Assembly: GCA_963989385.1 (NCBI GenBank) | Contig: OZ022512.1 | Span: 24,759,899 to 24,823,898, forward strand | Reading direction: 5' to 3' | Length of the DNA stretch: 64,000 nt | Origin: Ctena decussata | Taxonomy: Eukaryota > Mollusca > Bivalvia > Lucinida > Lucinidae | Shown here: positions 25,501-32,800 of the stretch, piece after piece | How positions within the stretch are numbered: the stretch's first letter is position 1 | Layout: each line of letters begins with the position of its first letter | The notes under the pieces: generated by a model | Database searches by the model: none | Told to the model about the DNA's origin: nothing | What the model saw: the letters and a program-made list of their open reading frames with translations, nothing else | Position numbers and translations under genes: made by a program

Positions 25501-27433
25501 GTATTTTCATTAGTGCAGGGTTTCAAGTTCCTGAAGTGTAGTTAGTCTTTAAATTCGAAATTAACAGTAGCAAGTAGCAAATTTGCCACCTGAAAATCTC
25601 ATTTGCCACCTGAATAAAAAGTGGGTAGCTACCAGGTATGTAAGTTTTGCTACTTGCTTTTTACAGAAGATAGCAAGTACTTGCTACCTGCAAAAGAAGT
25701 TAATTTCTAACACTGCATTACCATTCTGTTGCTTCCCCGTTATTGTTGTGATAGTGAACGATTAATTCTATATCGACACATTTTCTAATTTCAATTATTT
25801 GAATGAAATATAAGTTAATCAATTCTGTCTTTAGACGATACAATCCGTTTTATGAATACTTTAAGTTATCGCCATTAGATAGTAAAAAAGAGTACATATT
25901 CGGCAGCAATGAAGGGTACAGGTTTCCCGTAGCCTTGTGGCCGTAGGGGCACTGAACGACAGTGTGTTAGGGGACGCCGTATCTTGTGTGAAGCATGTAA
26001 AATACGAAACCCATCCGTCTCCTTTCGCTCTATTCAGCCTTTCTTGATAAAAAGGTGCATTATTACTGCTTGAATGACACAGAGAAGTTTTCAGTCCTTT
26101 GTCCGACTGAGATTTAAACCCGCGACATTCTGCCCCCTATTCGAGCTCCTCTAACCAATCGACCGAGGCGCCTCCATGATTCTAATAACAAATACACTTA
26201 CGGCGACTTTTTCCCGGTTTTTTTATTTATTTTTTTAATTTCTGTAGAAACTTGGGTTTCACTTGCCTCTCATCAATATGTTCCTCTCAGCTTTGGTATC
26301 AGTAAACGTGGAGCTCACAAACACTCCTACCTTCGGCTGAGCACTGGGCAACTCATGAAGATCCATCGAGAAATCTCCCTCCAGAACGGTGTGCAATATT
26401 CGCTGTAAACAAATAAAGAGAGAAATTCAAACCATCCACTCAGCATGCAAAAACTATCCCAGCAGGCACATGACGTCGTATTGACGTCGATGCGACGTGA
26501 TGACGTCGCATCGACGTCAGTACGACGTCATTTTAACGTTGGGTGCCCGCTGGGATTATAGCCACGGAGAAACCTAAAGGAACATTACAAGCAACGTGCG
26601 TTATATCAAAACTGCTTATGAATATTTTGGTTTTGCACAATCTTAAAAATAAAGGCGCTTGAAGTTTTTCCATCGAACAATTTGATAGGTGCTTGAGTTA
26701 TTTTTCCATCAAACAATTTCTTCAATTGACTGGCAACAAAATCTTCAAATGACTATGTTTTTGTTTGATGAAAACAAAAACTTAGAGCACTTATTTTATC
26801 TTAAAAACATAGGCGGTAGAAAATTTTGCTTCAGTCAAAAACATAGGTGCTTGAAGTTTTTGTTTCCATCAAACACTTTGCTTGATGGAAAAAAATTCTT
26901 CAAGCGTCTATGTTAATAAGCGCCTATATTTCTAAAACTGTGTGCTATTTTGCTGTGTTGTTTCCTTCAAGACTTTGCCAAACGGTCTCAAGACTTATTT
27001 ACTCAAATGTAGAAAATTCAAATCAAGGCATGTATTAATCCACTTTCGTCGAATTGTAGAGAACACGGAAAGAGACGATGTCGGGATGTAAGAATTATAG
27101 TTATACCACCCTTACCAGAAAATGCCAACTTTAGTACGAAATATTTCGCAATGAGAAAGGTTTACACTGGTAGGGGTGGTACAAAATAGTTATACCATGT
27201 TTTGTCCATCTGTACGGGAGATAATCCCTCGCTAAAGCTCGTGGATTATCTCCTCATACAGGCGGACAAGCCATGGTATAACTATTACATACGTTCCCCT
27301 GAACCCCATGAGGAACATCGGTATGAAATTTGGACCAAAAATAAAGTAGCTATAGTATATATATGTAACAACAAAGTTACAGCAAAACTAATTTATGGAA
27401 AAAAATATTACATGTTTAGTGTAGGCCTATGTC

Positions 27434-27488
<55 letters not shown>

Positions 27489-29492
27489 TGTCTATTAGTA
27501 TCTGTGAGATAGACATTGTATTGTCATTTATTGTTTTCAGAGTTGTACTTTGTATGTACGCTTATGTGGCTTGGTTTAAACAGTATTTTATTAAAGTAAG
27601 CTACATACATATATATAAATTTACAAATCATTTTAACGTAGGATCTGACGGTAAGCCCAATGCTTATATAATAGCCATCTCCTAGGTATAATAGCCATCT
27701 TCTAGATATCCTATGTGGCTTATCAGAATGTCTAAAGGACGAGTGGTTCGCCAGCTGAGCTTCCCTCTTTAGATAACAAGACCTTACTTACTTACTTACT
27801 AAAACCAGTTGCATGCATAAAAGCATTGTGGTTTTATGTATTGCGACAATTGCGACATGAGGACAAGCAATATTAGATTTGTACTTACTTGAGAGATGGG
27901 TTTTCTTGGTTTTCGTGATATCTCGTCTGCTTTATTCAGGTATTCCCGCCATTCCGGTCTTTGTTCCCGCTTCACTCCGTCCCATAAATCTTTGTCTGCG
28001 ACCTGGTCCAAAACTTCCAGCCATGTCATTTCTTTTCCGCCGTCCCCTTCTTTGTCCTTTGAGTATGTTTTGTACATTTTGTTAGATTTTGATGTATTCG
28101 TGCCACTCACTGTAAACAAGAATACGGGTAAAGTACATGTAAATATACGCGACTACGCTGCTCATTATGGTGGCTGGTTTGTGCCATTTCGTCTTTTCGT
28201 CTTTTCGCCGCGAAAAGACGCCAGGCGAAAAGACGAAAAGACGAAAAGACGCCATGCGAAAAGACGAAATGACGAAAAAACGCCAGGCGAAAAGACGAAA
28301 AGACGAAATAACGCCATGCGAAAAGACGAAAAGACGAAACCCGCCACGCGAAAAGACGAAATTTCAGCGCGAAAAGACGAAAAAAACGCCATGCGAAAAG
28401 ACGCCATTTGAAACTCTTAATTTGTCGTCTTTTCGCGTGGCGTCTTTTCGTCTTTTCGCCTGGCGTCTTTTCGTCTTTTCGCATGGCGTTATTTCGTCTT
28501 TTCGCATGGCGTTATTTCGTCTTTTCGTCTTTTCGCGTGGCGTTATTTCGTCTTTTCGTCTTTTCGCGTGGCGTTCTTTCGTCTTTTCGTCTTATCGCAT
28601 GGCGTTATTTCGTCTTTTCGTCTTTTCGCATGGCGTCTTTTCGTCTTTTCGCATCACGTGTTTTGCATTAAGATGTATCAATAAATCCTATTCTAAATGC
28701 AGTTAATACTTTGAAAACTTAGACAGGTGTTTCTTTTTTTTTTAAACTGTGTAGACCCTGATCAGAATGCAATCTGTAAAGAAGTGTACTAATCACGGTT
28801 TGCAGTTTTTGCCGCTAAACTGTTCTTTTAAAAACATTACCAAAAATATGAGGAAAGAAGTCATTATGGTACTTCTACTGAACGGGCAGAAAAGAAAAGG
28901 AGCCGTCCTAATGTTTTGGAGTAAAATACTCCAAACAAGTTTCAACATATCTTAATTTTGATCTTAAACTGCCTAAAAGATTAACCACTTGTTGACCATG
29001 TAATCTCTCTCAAACTATGGAAGACGAAGGTGTCTATACAAACATTGAAACACTGTTGCACATCGCTGTAAGTGTTATGATATGAAAAAATAATGATACA
29101 GTATTTTCCCTAATTTGACATACATTTAACTGCAGCTAACCCAAAATTTGAACAAGTTTATAGTTTTCTAAAGGCGTGCCAATCGCAGACAGAGCAGAGC
29201 CTGATTAGACTTCTCTTTGGCTTTCGCATATGTGTCCCAATATATAAGAATTTTATATTGAAAATGTGCCCCCTTCCGCCATTTTTACAAAGGGGCACAA
29301 CCACCGTTACTTCCTCTACAAGTCTTCTTTAAACGACAGGGATGGATTTTGCTAGCTCAACTAGGGCAGCTGAAGACAGGACTTGGTGGAAAAGGAGTGT
29401 TGTAGAGTCATCTGTGGTGCCCCAACGACCTCACAAGATTATGGGATAGACTAGACTAGACTAGCGGTTGCAGTCAGTTCGACCCCCGCCCC

Positions 29493-29539
<47 letters not shown>

Positions 29540-29853
29540 CCTCAGTGGTCCTTCAGATGTGACTCTAAACCGCGAGGTCATGTCTTCATATGACCTTAGC
29601 ATTGGTGGGACATTTTACCCAATTCTCTCGATCTCTCAGTTTGAACAATAATATTGTAACACAGTTTACTCAGAAAATACATTTAGTAGATTAGATGCTA
29701 GCATTAAGTAATAAATTTGGACCATGTTACCATTATGATCCTAAATCCTAGGACATATGTGTCCTAGGAAAACAGTGGTCTGGTCAGGCTCTGCATTGGT
29801 AACCATTCTGCGTATGTTATGATACAGCTCGAGATATTAAAATCTACTTGTTC

Positions 29854-29887
<34 letters not shown>

Positions 29888-32800
29888 CGGTTATTTTTAC
29901 GTAGGATGCATGGAGACACAGGCGTCAACATATTTGTATCTGTGCTTAAGGTGAACGGGACCACTCTCAATGGGAAGCAATTTTGCATTTTTGCCTCCTT
30001 TCTTAAGGAGGGTCAGCTCTTGAAAGTAGAATTTGGTCCTCTAGGAGCAAATTCTTTCCTTGAAGAGTAGACCTATTTAAGAATCTAACTTTCTGTTTGC
30101 TTCACTTTCCTATCTTGGGAAGCAAAGAGAATGTCACAAAAGTTGTTCCTCTTTGTAAATATGACAGAAGGGGACAAAATGTTGGAGGTGTATACATTCA
30201 GCTATTGATTGATTGATTGATTTATTGCTTACCGTCCGCAGTAAACATCTATGGTCATGTCGGGACGGTCAGTTAACCTAACCACACTATTCCTGGGCAG
30301 GCTTAGACCTCCTAAGCGGTTAACCAGTACTAAGTGCACATACTTTCGCCAGTAACTGACAACTGCCCTTCTTGAATCAGCGGAAGGAGAAACGAAAGTA
30401 TGTGGCCAGACCAGGTATCGAACCCAGAACGAACCCAGAACCTCTGACATATGAGTCAGGTGCCCTACCGATTGCTCTACGCGGCCCGGCATACATTCAG
30501 CTATACAGTCAAACCTGCTTATGGTCAGCTATACAGTCAAACCTGCTTATGTGGTCACCTCTATTAAGGGATCACCTCGCTTAAGCAGCCACCTTTTCTT
30601 GGTCCTTTGAACCAAAATACAGTGCAAATGAAATGCATGAAGGGGTCAACTGTCTTAAGTAGCCACTTTTTGTCCTTCCCTTGGGTGACCCCTTAAGACA
30701 GGTTTGACGGTATTTCTCAAAAATGCTTGCGACAACAATGTACTAGGTCTGCCTATGCTCCTCAATGCGCAAATTTGCGTCTGCTAATTTTTAAGTCAAC
30801 ATGGCCCAGATTTTTTAATCAATAACTGTAATTATTGCCGACCCCATACTAATACTTATAGCTATCCTTTTCACTTTTAACAAGTTTTATTTTTCTGTCG
30901 GATAAAATGGAGTTTCAGTGGCAAATCCCTTCTAATTTTCATAAGACTGCTGCTTGACTTGACTGATTATCTTGATTATATCTGTGTTTGATCTCATTCA
31001 ACAAGGCACAAATTTGTTATTCAATCTAAACGGTACCATACTGACCGAAAATGTTGCCGACCCCAGTGCACGTTAATTTTATAGTCTATCCTTACAATTT
31101 TTAGCCGTTAAAAAGATATATTTTATATATTAAAAAAAAGCATTTCAGTGGCAAATTCTGTGATCAGACTGCTTCTGTAGCTGCGTTTGCAGTAGTCTGA
31201 TATGAGTCTATATTGGTTACTCAGACAAACTGTCTTAGTATTAGGAATCAATACAGGAATCAATACAGTTATCAATAGAAGGGTATTTGTGTGTCATTAT
31301 TTCGTCTTTTCGTCTTTTCGCCTGGCGTCTTTTCGTCTTTTCGCATGGCGTTATTTCGTCTTTTCGCGTGGCGTTATTTCGTCTTTTCGCATTTCGTTAT
31401 TTCGTCTTTTCCCGCCGAAAAGACGAAAAGACGCCATGCGAAAAGACGAAAAGACGAAATAACGCCACGCGAAAAGACGAAAAGACGAAATAACGCCACG
31501 CGAAAAGACGAAAAGACGAAATAACGCCATGCGAAAGACGAAAAGACGAAATAACGCCACGCGAAAAGACGAAATAACACCATGCGAAAAGACGAAAAGA
31601 CGCCAGGCGAAAAGACGAAAAGACGAAAAGACGCCACGCGAAAAGACGACAAATTAAGAGTTTCAAATGGCGTCTTTTCGCATGGCGTTTTTTCGTCTTT
31701 TCGCGCTGAAATTTCGTCTTTTCGCGTGGCGGGTTTCGTCTTTTCGTCTTTTCGCATGGCGTTATTTCGTCTTTTCGTCTTTTCGCCTGGCGTTTTTCCG
31801 TCTTTTCGTCTTTTTCGCATGGCGTCTTTTCGTCTTTTCGTCTTTTCGCGTGGCGTCTTTTCGCGGCGAAAAGACGAAAAGACGAAATGGCACAAACCAG
31901 CCACCATAGCTCATACATAACAATTTTACAGTCTGAAATTTTCTCAAATAGATTAATTTAAGTAGCAGCTATGCACATGCATTTACATACTGAAGCTTAA
32001 AAAAATATAATATAATTGAGCCGCGACACAAGAAAATTAACAAAGTGGTTGTGCGGCCAGCGCAGATTCAGATCAGCCTGGGCATCCGTCCAGTCTGATC
32101 AGAGTCTTCGGTGTCCGCATGAAGGTAGCTTAGACCCTTAGCTACCCTTTAAGCGCTTAGCGAAGAGTCTGCGCTGGGCGCATAACCACTTTGTTGATTT
32201 TCTCGTGTCGCGGCTCAATTATCAAATATATCATCTATAATATAGCAGCTGCGTACCACATATGGGCATGACAATTAGGTGAAAACACTTTTAGAATTTC
32301 ACATAGCGATTATAGAATCTGCTAGGCAACACTCCAACCTAAACCATAAACTAACGTTACCTAACACGACATTGACACGTAGACCTGGCCATAAATTAAC
32401 AAGGGTTCATGAGAACGTTGCATACCCAGATCAGCCGGTCCCTAGGCGAGAGTCTGGCCTGGGTCTGTACTGTTTTTAAATATACCTAAAATGATAAGTT
32501 AACTAGTCCAAATACAAGATAGAAGAACCCAACTGTACCGAAGTTTTGCAGGTTCACGATCCTAATTTAAGGTAAATGGATACACTTTCAGGGTAAGCAA
32601 CTCTGCTGTTTTCAGTTTTACCTCCCTTCTAAGTAGGGGTTAACTCTCAAAGGAAGGAACCGAAGAACTAAAGGAAATAGCAAATTCTTTCCTTAAAAGC
32701 AGATCCTTGTTTGGAAGAGCTATGGTTGTGCAAACAGAAAGTCACACAAGTTGTCCTCCTTTCTAAAATGGCAGAAAAACGTGGAGATATATTCATACAC

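Noticed and set aside
28107..28706. Overlapping open frames of 80-179 codons on both strands, rich in RLFAWRLFVFS or KRRKDEKT
   Set aside because: They are by-products of the CGTCTTTTCG array, open on both strands and with no start or splice support. The same applies to 31202-31947.
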